Shown here piece after piece: positions 26,857 to 35,353 of a stretch of DNA of 64,000 nt. The translations under genes were made by a program, and so were the position numbers. The number at the start of each line of letters is the position of its first letter. Positions within the stretch are counted from its first letter, which is position 1. The notes beneath the pieces are model-generated. The model searched no databases, was not told where the DNA came from, and saw only the letters and a program-made list of their open reading frames with translations. The DNA comes from Acidimicrobiia bacterium (GTDB taxonomy: Bacteria; Actinomycetota; Acidimicrobiia; Acidimicrobiales; Acidimicrobilacustridaceae): the NCBI GenBank assembly GCA_020832495.1, contig JAFIEP010000062.1, positions 1 through 64,000 of the forward strand, in the 5' to 3' direction.

Positions 26857-29238
26857 ATGGGCGTCGTCCTGCTCGTCCACGTGCTGGTGGCTGGCGTGGC
26901 CGCGGCCAGCGCCTCCCGCCTCGGTCCACGGGTCTTCCTCCTGTGCGCCCTCGCACCGGCGTCAACCGTGGCGTGGCTGGCTGTGCACAGCGCTGTACTG
27001 CGCGGCAACGAGGTGATCGAGGAGTCCTGGGCCTGGGTGCCGGCGCTCTCGCTCGACTTCGACGTGCGGGTCGACGCCTTCTCTGCGCTCATGCTCGCCC
27101 TCATCGGCGGCATCGGTGTGGCGGTATTCGTCTACGCCTGGCAGTAGTTCGGTCACCGCTCGGACCTGAGTCGACTGTCGGGCACTCTCGTGCTGTTCGC
27201 CGGAGCAATGGCGGGCGTGGTCACCGCCGACAACCTCTTTGCCATCTTCGTGTTCTGGGAGCTCACCACCATCACGTCGTTCGTCCTCATCGGTATCGAC
27301 GACGATCGACCCGGGGCCCGTGCCGCCGCCCTGGCCGCCATCCTCACCACGGCCGCCGCCGGGTTGGCCATGCTGGCCGGCTTCGTGCTCCTGGCGCAGA
27401 GTGCGGGCACAGCGTCGCTCTCGGCCATCCTGGCCGACCCACCAGCAGGGTCGGCCCTGGGGGTGGCCATGGGCCTCATCGCCGTGGGAGCGCTGGCCAA
27501 ATCCGCCCAGTACCCCTTCCACTACTGGCTGCCCGGCGCCATGGCGGCGCCAACCCCCATCAGCGCCTATCTCCACTCGGCCACCATGGTGAAGGCAGGC
27601 ATCTACCTGTTGGCCCGCTTCGCACCGGTGGTGGCGCCGCTCGTCGTGTGGTGGCGGCCGGCCATCATGGGGGTTGGTGCGGTGACCATGCTGTGGGGCG
27701 GCTTCCGGGCGTTGCGTCAGGTCGACCTGAAGCTGCTGCTGGCCTTCGGCACGGTGAGCCAACTGGGCTTCCTCACGCTCCTGCTCGGCGCCGGCTACCC
27801 GGCGCTCACCTTCGCCGGGGCGGCGGTGCTACTGGCTCACGCCCTGTTCAAGGCGACGTTGTTCCTGGTGGTGGGCATCGTCGACCACCAAGCCCACACC
27901 CGCCGCATCGGCGAACTGACCGGCTTGGCCGCTCGCCTTCGACCGGTGTTCATCATCACCTGCGTGGCAGCAGGATCCATGGCTGGCCTGCCCCCACTGC
28001 TGGGCTTCGTGGCCAAGGAAGCTGCCCTCGAAGGACTCCTCGAGAGCGGACCGCCCTCGACGGTCGTGTTGGTCGCCGTCGTGGCAGCATCGGTGCTCAC
28101 TGCGGCCTACTCGGCTCGCTTCGTATGGGGTGCGTTCGGCACCCACCCGGCCACTGCGGCGACGACACCGGTCGGGCCCGCTGTCGACCGCCCGTCGCCA
28201 CTCATGTGGGCACCGGCTGCGGTGTTGGCCACCCTGACGGTGGTGCTGGCCTTCACCCTCGGACCCACCGAGACCGTGGTGGCCTCCGCTGCGGGCTCCC
28301 TGGCGCCGGCGGCGTCGTCGTTCCACCTGCACCTCTGGCATGGTTTCACGCTGGCGCTCGGGTTGTCGACGCTGGCCATCGCCGCCGGCGGCGTGGTCTT
28401 CGTGGCCCGTGACCGCATCGACACAACCCTCCGCCGGCTCCCCGCCGTCGTCGAGGCCACCACCGTGTACGACCGGATCATCGCCGGGCTCGTCCGCCTG
28501 GCCGAGCGCACCACCGCCGTGGTGCAGAGCGGCTCGCTCCCCACCTACCTGGCCGTCATCTTCGGCACCGCGGTGGCACTCCCCGGCACCGCAGCGGTGC
28601 TCCACCTGCGGCTCCCCGACGACGTGGCACTGGCCGAGTCGCCACTACAGGTGCTCGTGGCCGCCATCATCGTGGCCGCCACCGTGGCCACCGCCATGGC
28701 CAAACGGCGCTTCGTCGCCGTGCTGTTCGTGGGTGCGGTGGGCTTCGGGGTGGCCATGCTCTTCCTCATCCAGGGCGCACCCGATCCGGCCCTCACCCAA
28801 CTACTGGTCGAGACCCTCACGTTGGTGATCTTCGTGTTGGTGCTCCGCCACCTGCCGGAACGGTTCCACGTCGCACGGTGGCGGACCGCAGCACGTGCCA
28901 AGGTCGTGGTGTCGGTGGCGGTCGGCTGCGCGGCGGCTGCCATGGCCGCCATTGCCGCCAACGCCCGCACCGCGCCGAGTGTGTCGGAGGAGATGCTCAC
29001 CCGAGCACTGCCCGACGCCGAGGGCCGCAACGTGGTGAACGTCATCCTCGTCGACTTCCGCGGCTACGACACCATGGGTGAGATCGCCGTCTTGGTGGTG
29101 GCCGCCCTGGGCATCGCCAGCCTGGTGCTGGCCGGTCGCCGCAGCACCGGGGAACGGGCCGACGCCGTCGACATGATGGACACCAGCGGGGAACGGTCAG
29201 GGGATGCCGAGGAACCTGCCGTGGAGCCGGTGTGGTGA
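26857..29238 (+). pseudogene. mnhA: MrpA/MnhA antiporter subunit with an in-frame TAG codon
   Basis: The full frame encodes about 793 residues: a NuoL-like part and a C-terminal MbhD-MbhE part ([22 protein letters not shown]-like end). An amber codon lies at 27145-27147 after VFVYAWQ, and the same frame continues with FGHRSDL and the full family sequence (VFWELTTITSFVLIG, ALAKSAQYPFHYWLPGA). Relatives normally have Tyr at this site, so one base change from TAC or TAT explains it. No other stop or frameshift follows in 2.1 kb. It may be a recent nonsense mutation, a sequencing or assembly error, or a readthrough site. A shorter product could begin at GTG 27190. Confidence 0.7.
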
Positions 29239-29666
29239 CCCACGCGCGCTCGCTCATCCTCGACACCTGCGTGCGGGTGGTGTTCCCCACCGCGCTGGTG
29301 TTCTCGCTGTTCCTGCTGTTCACCGGCCACAACGCCCCCGGCGGCGGGTTCGTCGGCGGCCTGGTGGCCGCCAGCGCCTTCGTGCTGCTGTGGGTGGCCG
29401 GCGCCGATCCCGGCACCGGACTGCGGGTGCGCATCGATGCCGCTGTCCTGTTGGGCTGCGGGCTCGGCATCTCGGTGCTCACTGCCGTGGCCCCCATGGC
29501 GTTCGGCCAACCCTTGCTCGACCACACCAGCTGGGAGCTGTACCTCGGCCCCTTCGAGAAGGTGAAGCTCACCACCACCTTGGCCTTCGACATCGGCGTC
29601 TACCTGGTGGTGGTTGGGTTGGCACTGGTGATCCTCAACACGCTGGGGCGGGAGCGAACGGCATGA
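29232..29666 (+). CDS. mnhB: MrpB antiporter subunit
   Basis: The protein is 144 residues with four helices and the signature [24 protein letters not shown], and a late [16 protein letters not shown]. The GTG start at 29232 overlaps the mrpA stop; a second GTG follows directly, so either may be used. The stop overlaps mrpC as ATGA. Confidence 0.92.
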   Translation: MVTHARSLILDTCVRVVFPTALVFSLFLLFTGHNAPGGGFVGGLVAASAFVLLWVAGADPGTGLRVRIDAAVLLGCGLGISVLTAVAPMAFGQPLLDHTSWELYLGPFEKVKLTTTLAFDIGVYLVVVGLALVILNTLGRERTA

Positions 29667-30094
29667 CCCTCGTGCTCATCGTCACCATCGGCGTGCTCTA
29701 CGGCATCGGCACCTGGCTGCTGCAGCAGCGCACCCTCACCCGTCTGATCCTCGGGATCATCGTGCTCGGTCACGGTGCCAACCTGTTGCTGTTGCTCTCC
29801 GGTGGCCACCCCGGCCTGCCGCCGATCGTCGGTGAGTTCGACGATCCCGCCACCGCCTCCGATCCCCTCCCCCAGGCGTTGGCGCTCACCGCCATCGTCA
29901 TCAGCTTCGGGGTCACCGCGTTCCTGTTGGCGCTGGCCTACCGCTCGTGGCAGCTCACCCGCAACGACGAGGTGGAGGACGACCTCGAGGATCGCCGCAT
30001 CGCCCTGGGCCGGGGCGACGGCATCGACGATGACTTCACCGACGCCAGCGCCACCGTGCCCGGCGCCGGTGACCCGCGCCAGGAGGGCCCATGA
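29663..30094 (+). CDS. mnhC: MrpC antiporter subunit
   Basis: The protein is 143 residues and NuoK-like: three helices in the first 100 residues, with [27 protein letters not shown] and [25 protein letters not shown] charged cytoplasmic tail follows. The ATG at 29663 overlaps the mrpB stop by 4 bases. Confidence 0.92.
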   Translation: MTLVLIVTIGVLYGIGTWLLQQRTLTRLILGIIVLGHGANLLLLLSGGHPGLPPIVGEFDDPATASDPLPQALALTAIVISFGVTAFLLALAYRSWQLTRNDEVEDDLEDRRIALGRGDGIDDDFTDASATVPGAGDPRQEGP

Positions 30095-31590
30095 TGAGCC
30101 AGCTCATCCCCCTCCCCGTCGCCCTCCCGCTGCTGGCCGCTGCGGTGTGCCTGGTCCTCTACCGGGTGGGCTGGGCGCAACGGCTGCTCGCCGTGAGCAC
30201 CCTGGTGGCCACCGTGGCCATCAGCGCCTCCCTGGTGGTGTCGGTGCGCGCCGACGGCATCGGCGTGGCCGACCTCGGCGGCTGGCCGGCGCCGCTGGGC
30301 ATCACCCTGGTGGCCGACCTGCTGTCGGTGGTACTGCTCGTCGTGGCCGCCGTGACGCTCCTGGCCGTGCACATCTACGCCATGGGCCACCGCGACGCCC
30401 GCGAGCAGTCGGCCTTCTTCCACCCGCTGTATCTGATCCTCACCGCCGGAGTGGCGGCGTCGCTGCTGTCAGGCGACCTGTTCAACCTCTTCGTGGCCTT
30501 CGAGGTCATGCTCATCAGCTCCTACGCCCTGCTCACCCTGGGCGGCACCCGGGCGCAGGTGCGCGCCGGCATGACCTATGTGGTCATCAGCCTGGTGGCC
30601 TCGGCGCTCTTCGTGACCGCCGTGGCCTTCCTCTACGCCGCCACCGGCACGGTGAACATGGCGCAGTTGGCCGAGCGGGTCGGCGACCTCGACCCGGCGT
30701 TGGCCACCACCCTGGGGCTGGTGCTGCTCGTGGTGTTCGGGGTGAAGGCCGCCATCTTCCCGCTGTTCTTCTGGCTGCCCGACGCCTACCCGACCGCAGC
30801 AGCGCCCATCACTGCAGTGTTCGCCGGCCTGCTCACCAAGGTGGGCGTCTACGCCATCATCCGCACCCAGACGCTCATCTTCCCCCACGACGGCCCCTCC
30901 CCCATGCTGTTGTGGCTGGCGGCGCTGACCATGGCCATCGGCGTGCTCGGCGCCATTGCCCAGAACGACGTGAAACGCCTGCTGAGCTTCCACATCGTCA
31001 GCCAGATCGGTTACATGATCTTCGGTGTGGCCCTGTTCACCGCCGGTGGCGTGGCCGCCGCCATCTTCTACACGGCCAACCAGATGGTGGTGAAGACCTC
31101 GCTGTTCCTCGTGGCCGGGACCGTCGAGGACGCCACCGGCACCGGCCGCATCAAGCAACTCGGCGGCATGCTGCACCGGGCGCCGCTGTTGGCTGCGCTG
31201 TTCGCCATCTCGGCCATGAGCCTGGCCGGCATCCCACCCTTCTCGGGGTTCGTGGCCAAGCTGGCCGTCATCACCGAAGGAGCAGCGGCCAACGCCTGGG
31301 CGGTTGTGGCCGTCAGCCTTGCCGTGAGCGTCTGCACCCTGTTCAGCATGACCAAGGTGTGGAACGGCGTGTTCTGGGGGTCGCCGGAGGCGTCGACGGT
31401 CCGGGCGGGCGCCCTGCGCAGCGACGGCCTGCACGTGCGCACACCGACGCTCATGGTGGTCGGCACCGTGCTGCTCGTCGGGGTGGGCGTGGCGCTGTCG
31501 GTGGGGGCCGGTCCGGCCTACGACATGGTGGTCGACGCCGGGGAGCAACTGACCGCCCGCGCCCCCTACATCGAGGCGGTGCTGCGATGA
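30091..31590 (+). CDS. mnhD: MrpD antiporter subunit
   Basis: The protein is 499 residues with 14 helices. It has the TM5 Glu (LFVAFEVMLISSYALL), the TM7 Lys (VFGVKAAIFPLFFWLPDA), the TM8 Lys (GLLTKVGVYAIIR), HIVSQIGYM and the discontinuous-helix GFVAKLAVI motif. This is the canonical pumping subunit. The ATG at 30091 overlaps mrpC (with a second ATG at 30094), and AGGAGGG precedes both. Confidence 0.94.
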   Translation: MMSQLIPLPVALPLLAAAVCLVLYRVGWAQRLLAVSTLVATVAISASLVVSVRADGIGVADLGGWPAPLGITLVADLLSVVLLVVAAVTLLAVHIYAMGHRDAREQSAFFHPLYLILTAGVAASLLSGDLFNLFVAFEVMLISSYALLTLGGTRAQVRAGMTYVVISLVASALFVTAVAFLYAATGTVNMAQLAERVGDLDPALATTLGLVLLVVFGVKAAIFPLFFWLPDAYPTAAAPITAVFAGLLTKVGVYAIIRTQTLIFPHDGPSPMLLWLAALTMAIGVLGAIAQNDVKRLLSFHIVSQIGYMIFGVALFTAGGVAAAIFYTANQMVVKTSLFLVAGTVEDATGTGRIKQLGGMLHRAPLLAALFAISAMSLAGIPPFSGFVAKLAVITEGAAANAWAVVAVSLAVSVCTLFSMTKVWNGVFWGSPEASTVRAGALRSDGLHVRTPTLMVVGTVLLVGVGVALSVGAGPAYDMVVDAGEQLTARAPYIEAVLR

Positions 31591-31649
31591 GCCGCCGCCG
31601 GCCGAGCAGCGACGTGCACGTGCATGTCGGCGCGAGGACCGACCGGTGA
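31587..31649 (+). CDS. 20-codon mini-cistron bridging mrpD and mrpE
   Basis: An ATG overlaps the mrpD stop (ATGA at 31587-31590). The frame runs 20 codons to TGA 31647-31649, which overlaps the mrpE GTG start (GTGA at 31646-31649). Its frame differs from those of mrpD and mrpE. The peptide is short and basic, with a VHVHV core. It may act only as a translational relay that carries ribosomes across the 55-base gap. It is too short to be called a protein gene with confidence. Confidence 0.4.
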   Translation: MSRRRPSSDVHVHVGARTDR

Positions 31650-32173
31650 GCCTGCGACGACTCCCGCTGGTGGTGTGGCTCTGGGTCCTGTGGGTCGGGC
31701 TGTGGGAAGACCTGAGCCCGGGCACGGGCCTCGCCGGGCTGGCCGTGGGCCTGGGCGTCGCCTGGCTGCTGCCCGATCCGCCACCTGGGCCGTCGAGTTC
31801 CCTGCGCCTGTGGGCCGGGCTGCGGTTCCTCGTCGTGTTCCTGTGGAAGCTGGCCGAATCGAGCGCCGTGGTGGCCTGGGAGGTGGTGACCCCGTGGTCG
31901 AACGTGCGCGAGGGCATCGTGGCCGTGCCGGTGCGCGGCGTGTCGGACACCATCGTGACGCTGGTGGCCAACGTCATCTCGCTCACCCCGGGCACGCTCA
32001 CCCTGGAGGTCGAGCGAGATCCCACGGTGCTCTACATCCACGTCCTGCACTTGCGTGACGTGGAGTCGGTGCGAGCCGACGTGCAGCACCTCGAGGCGCT
32101 GTGCATCCGCGCCTTCGGCAGCCCCGAGGCCATCGACCTGTTGGACCGTCCGCTCGCCACCGAGGAGCACTGA
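31646..32173 (+). CDS. mnhE: MrpE antiporter subunit
   Basis: The protein is 175 residues. Two N-terminal helices (about 5-40) are followed by a cytoplasmic domain with the SLTPGTLTLEVERD and VLYIHVLHL signature. It starts with GTG, overlapping the stop of the 20-codon mini-cistron. The mrpF start lies 1 base after its stop. Confidence 0.92.
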   Translation: MSLRRLPLVVWLWVLWVGLWEDLSPGTGLAGLAVGLGVAWLLPDPPPGPSSSLRLWAGLRFLVVFLWKLAESSAVVAWEVVTPWSNVREGIVAVPVRGVSDTIVTLVANVISLTPGTLTLEVERDPTVLYIHVLHLRDVESVRADVQHLEALCIRAFGSPEAIDLLDRPLATEEH

Positions 32174-32174
32174 A

Positions 32175-32435
32175 GTGCAGACCGTCACCACCATTGCGTT
32201 CGTCGGCCTCGGCCTCACCGCCTTGCTGTGTCTGGCCCGACTGTTCCGCGGCCCGTCGTTGGCCGACCGGATCGTGGCCCTCGACCTGCTGCTGTTCGTC
32301 ATCGTCGGCAGCGTGGCCGTCGCCGCCGTGCGCAGCGGCTCGGGAGCCTTCCTCGACGTTCTGGTGGTGGCCGCCCTGTTGGGCTTCGTGTCGACGGTCA
32401 CCGTGGCACGCTTCATCGAGAAGCGAGGGGCGTAG
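32175..32435 (+). CDS. mnhF: MrpF antiporter subunit
   Basis: The protein is 86 residues with three helices and the family motif ARLFRGPSLADRIVALDLL. It ends at TAG, which shows that TAG is used as a normal stop here. The GTG start follows mrpE by 1 base. Confidence 0.92.
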   Translation: MQTVTTIAFVGLGLTALLCLARLFRGPSLADRIVALDLLLFVIVGSVAVAAVRSGSGAFLDVLVVAALLGFVSTVTVARFIEKRGA

Positions 32436-32437
32436 CC

Positions 32438-32848
32438 ATGGACCTACTCGACGTGGCCAGCGCAGTGCTCATCCTCTCCGGCGTGGCCCTGGCACTGTTA
32501 GCCGGCGTCGGCCTGCAGAAGTTCCCCGACGTGTTCGCCCGCATGCACGCCGCCACCAAGCCGGCCACCCTCGGACTGCTCCTCATCCTCATCGGCACGT
32601 CATTGCAGGTCAGCGACCGACGGGACATCGCCAAACTGTCCATCGTCATCCTGTTGCAGTTCATCACCGCGCCCGTGGGCGCCCACATGGTGGGTCGGGC
32701 CGCCTACCGCGACGGCACCGTCATGTCGCCTGACACGGCGATCGACGAGCTGGCCACGGCACGGCGCCGCCATGGCGAGACTGCCGGCACACCCCATGAG
32801 GCCGGCACGGCCGACGGGGCCGTCCCTCCCGACGGCGCTGCGCCCTGA
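32438..32848 (+). CDS. mnhG: MrpG antiporter subunit
   Basis: The protein is 136 residues with three helices and the family motifs GLQKFPDVFARMHAATKPATLG and TAPVGAHMVGRAAY, and a polar low-complexity tail. It is the last gene of the canonical ABCDEFG order. A palindromic repeat follows. Confidence 0.92.
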   Translation: MDLLDVASAVLILSGVALALLAGVGLQKFPDVFARMHAATKPATLGLLLILIGTSLQVSDRRDIAKLSIVILLQFITAPVGAHMVGRAAYRDGTVMSPDTAIDELATARRRHGETAGTPHEAGTADGAVPPDGAAP

Positions 32849-32877
32849 CCGGGTGCGTGTTGGCCCGCCCCACCCGA

Positions 32878-32922
32878 CCGCGCGCAACCACCCACCACAA
32901 CGGTGGCCCACGGCGCGCAGTC
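32878..32922. repeat. Palindromic intergenic element, copy 1
   Basis: The element has CCACC and GGTGG arms around a short loop, flanked by GCGCGC blocks. It resembles the pair at 41767-41894 (shared core CGCGCAACCA and GGTGGCCCAC). It lies between convergent mrpG and thpR and may act as a bidirectional terminator. Confidence 0.55.
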
Positions 32923-32972
32923 CCACCGCCGCGCCGAGCCAGACCGGCGAGGCCACGCCTCGGCCGATCCAC

Positions 32973-33482
32973 TCACACAGACGGCAGCGTCCAGGTGCGC
33001 AGCGTCGCGTAGCGGGCACCGTCGGGGTGCAGGTCGCTGGCCACCAGCGCCACCTCCCTCACCTGGAACGCCGCCTGGAACGGTCGTCCGGCCAGCCCAC
33101 ACGCCACCCGTCCACGCAGCCGTGCCAACGTGAGGTGCCCGGTGAACGGCCGCGGGTCGGGCGGCTCCCCCACCGACGCGGTCACGTCCCGCACGGCAGC
33201 GGCCAACGCGTCGAGGCCCGCCACCGGCAGGCAGATCACCGACCGGCCCAGCCGGCTGACCTCCGGGCCCATCCGCGCTTCGGTCGACACGGCGCCTGGG
33301 TGGTCGGCCAGCACCTCGAGCGCCGCGGTGGCGTCCTCGGGTTCGCAGCGACCCAGGAATCGAAGGGTCACGTGCCACTGCGCTCGGGTGGTCCAGCGCA
33401 CCCCGGGCTCCTCCGGTGGTTCCAGCGCCTCGACCTCGTCGAGTACGTCCGGCGGTGGCCACGCCGCCACGAACAGCCGCAC
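32973..33482 (-). CDS. thpR: ThpR, RNA 2',3'-cyclic phosphodiesterase (2H family)
   Basis: The 169-residue 2H phosphoesterase has two HxTx motifs, HVTL (H37) and HLTL (H116), and an MRLFVAAWPP start typical of ThpR/LigT proteins. It hydrolyses cyclic phosphates on RNA ends. The GTG at 33482 lies 4 bases after the cinA stop, so it is the last gene of the nudix-rimO-pgsA-cinA cluster. Confidence 0.88.
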   Translation of the reverse strand: MRLFVAAWPPPDVLDEVEALEPPEEPGVRWTTRAQWHVTLRFLGRCEPEDATAALEVLADHPGAVSTEARMGPEVSRLGRSVICLPVAGLDALAAAVRDVTASVGEPPDPRPFTGHLTLARLRGRVACGLAGRPFQAAFQVREVALVASDLHPDGARYATLRTWTLPSV

Positions 33483-33486
33483 CGAC

Positions 33487-34725
33487 TCAGCGCTCCAGTA
33501 GCCGCCGGCGCAAGGCGTCGAGCACGGTGATCACCGAGAACTGTCGCACCCGTTCGCGATCGCCGGGCATCCGCACGGTGAACGCCCGCGCCTCGCCACC
33601 GACGCAGGTGGCCAGCCAGACCGTGCCCACCGGCACCCCTTCGAGGCGATCGGGCCCGGCCACCCCCGTGGTGGCCACGGCGACGTCGACCCCGAGCACG
33701 CGGCACGCGCCCTCGGCCATCGCCAGCACCGTTTCCTCGCTGACCACCGGACCCTCGGGCACCCCGAGGACGTCGTGTTTCACGTCAGAGGTGTAGCAGA
33801 CCACCCCGCCCCGGAAGACGTCGCTGGCCCCGGCGTGTTCGGTGAGACGCGAAGCCACCAGACCGCCGGTGAACGATTCCGCGACGCCCATGGTGGCCCC
33901 GGCACGGCGGAGCAGGTCGAGCACCACCACCTCCATCGGTTCGTCGTTCGTGGAGAAGACGATGTCACCGAGAAGACCTTCGACCACCGCCACCTCGTCG
34001 TCGAGGATGGCGACGGCTTCTTCCTCGGACGCTGCCTTGGCGGTGATGCGCACCTTGAGGCCCTCCCATCCGCTGGCCAGGAAGGCAATGGTGGCGTGGC
34101 GGCTGCGGTCCAGCTCGGCGATCCGCCCGCCCAGCTGTTCGGCCAGCCCGGACTCCGACTGGCCCCAGGTGCGCAGGGTGCGGCTGCGGATGACGGCCGT
34201 CTCCTTGCCCGCCCGACGGCGCAGGTCGGCCAGAATCGTGCCGCGCATCATCTCGTGCATCTCGTGGGGCACGCCGGGCACGGCGTAGAGCACCTTGTCG
34301 CCAACCGGGCAGATCAGCCCCGGTGCGGTCCCGGGCTGCTCGGGGATGCGGGCGGCGCCTCGGGGCACCTCGGCCTGGCGCAGGTTGTTCATCGGCATGG
34401 AACGCCCCCGGGAGGAGAACATCGCCTCGATGCGCATGGCCGCCTCGTCGTCCAACTCGAGGGGCACCCCCATCACCTCGGCGATGGCCTCCCGGGTGAT
34501 GTCGTCGTGGGTGGGACCCAGGCCGCCGCAGCAGATCACGGCGTCGGCCCGCTCCAACGCCTGGCGCAACGTCTCGACCAGCCGGTCGTGGTTGTCGCCC
34601 ACCTTCACCTGGTGGAACGAGTCGATGCCGGCCTCGGCCAGGTGCTGGCCGATCCACGACGAGTTGGTGTCCACGATCTGCCCGAGGAGCAGTTCGGTTC
34701 CGATGGCGACGACCTCACAGCGCAT
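33487..34725 (-). CDS. cinA: CinA, nucleotide-modifying competence/damage-inducible protein
   Basis: The 412-residue protein has an N-terminal MoCF_biosynth domain (about 4-170, with GTELLLGQIVDTNSSWI and CGGLGPTHDDITREA) and a C-terminal CinA/PncC domain (about 255-405; VAESFTGGLVASRLTEHAGAS, ATTGVAGPD). Family members have ADP-ribose pyrophosphatase and NMN deamidase activities. No SOS box is visible upstream. It follows pgsA by 43 bases. Confidence 0.93.
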   Translation of the reverse strand: MRCEVVAIGTELLLGQIVDTNSSWIGQHLAEAGIDSFHQVKVGDNHDRLVETLRQALERADAVICCGGLGPTHDDITREAIAEVMGVPLELDDEAAMRIEAMFSSRGRSMPMNNLRQAEVPRGAARIPEQPGTAPGLICPVGDKVLYAVPGVPHEMHEMMRGTILADLRRRAGKETAVIRSRTLRTWGQSESGLAEQLGGRIAELDRSRHATIAFLASGWEGLKVRITAKAASEEEAVAILDDEVAVVEGLLGDIVFSTNDEPMEVVVLDLLRRAGATMGVAESFTGGLVASRLTEHAGASDVFRGGVVCYTSDVKHDVLGVPEGPVVSEETVLAMAEGACRVLGVDVAVATTGVAGPDRLEGVPVGTVWLATCVGGEARAFTVRMPGDRERVRQFSVITVLDALRRRLLER

Positions 34726-34768
34726 GGCGCCGCAGGTTACCGGCGCCTACCCGCCGCGGGCGCAACCG

Positions 34769-35353
34769 TCAGCGGTCGTCCGGCCCACCCATGGTGGTCA
34801 TGGCCCGGGCACCGTCGGCGAAGTACTGGGCGGCGCTGACCACGGCCAACACCACACCGGCCCACAACAGGACGTCTGCCGGCCAGGTGAGGTCTTCCCA
34901 CGGTGGGATGAGCGCGGCGCCGATGGCCAGCGCCTGTACCAAGGTCTTGGCCTTGGCCGTGGAGCGGGCGGGCACGGCCAGTCCCTGACGGCCGAAGTGC
35001 ACGCGGTAGAGACTGACGGTCACCTCGCGGACCGCAATGATGCCGACCGGCACCCACCAGAACCGCCCGATGGCAGCCAGCGAGAACAGTGCTCCGAGGA
35101 TCAGCACCTTGTCGGCCAGGGGGTCGAGGAAGGCTCCCGAGCGGGTGGTGCCGTGGCGGCGGGCAATCCAGCCGTCGACGCCGTCGGTGCCCACCAGCAC
35201 CACCCACAGGGCCAGGTTCAGCCAGGTCGCCCCGTCGGCCACCACCCGCACGAACAGCAGCGGCGCCAACAGCAGCCGCAGCACGGTGAGCACGTTCGCC
35301 GGCGTGGCCAGCGCGGACGGCCCGTAGCCGGTGCCGGGCTGCAGGTCGCTCAC
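34769..35353 (-). CDS. pgsA: PgsA, CDP-diacylglycerol-glycerol-3-phosphate phosphatidyltransferase
   Basis: The protein is 194 residues with about six helices. It has the full CDP-alcohol phosphotransferase motif D-G-x2-D-G-x-x-A-R-x8-G-x3-D-x3-D (TDGVDGWIARRHG to FLDPLADK). It makes the precursor of phosphatidylglycerol. The start is a GTG that overlaps the rimO stop (GTGA). PgsA next to cinA and rimO is common in actinobacteria; phosphatidylinositol synthases are a less likely alternative. Confidence 0.9.
   Translation of the reverse strand: MSDLQPGTGYGPSALATPANVLTVLRLLLAPLLFVRVVADGATWLNLALWVVLVGTDGVDGWIARRHGTTRSGAFLDPLADKVLILGALFSLAAIGRFWWVPVGIIAVREVTVSLYRVHFGRQGLAVPARSTAKAKTLVQALAIGAALIPPWEDLTWPADVLLWAGVVLAVVSAAQYFADGARAMTTMGGPDDR

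Noticed and set aside
27145-27147. Pyrrolysine or programmed recoding of TAG in mrpA
   Set aside because: TAG ends several ordinary genes in the window and the site replaces a usual Tyr. No special downstream structure is visible. I keep it only as a low-probability option.
30469-32025. A 518-codon minus-strand open frame in Mrp operon 2
   Set aside because: It is antisense to mrpD and mrpE, with no recognisable motif.
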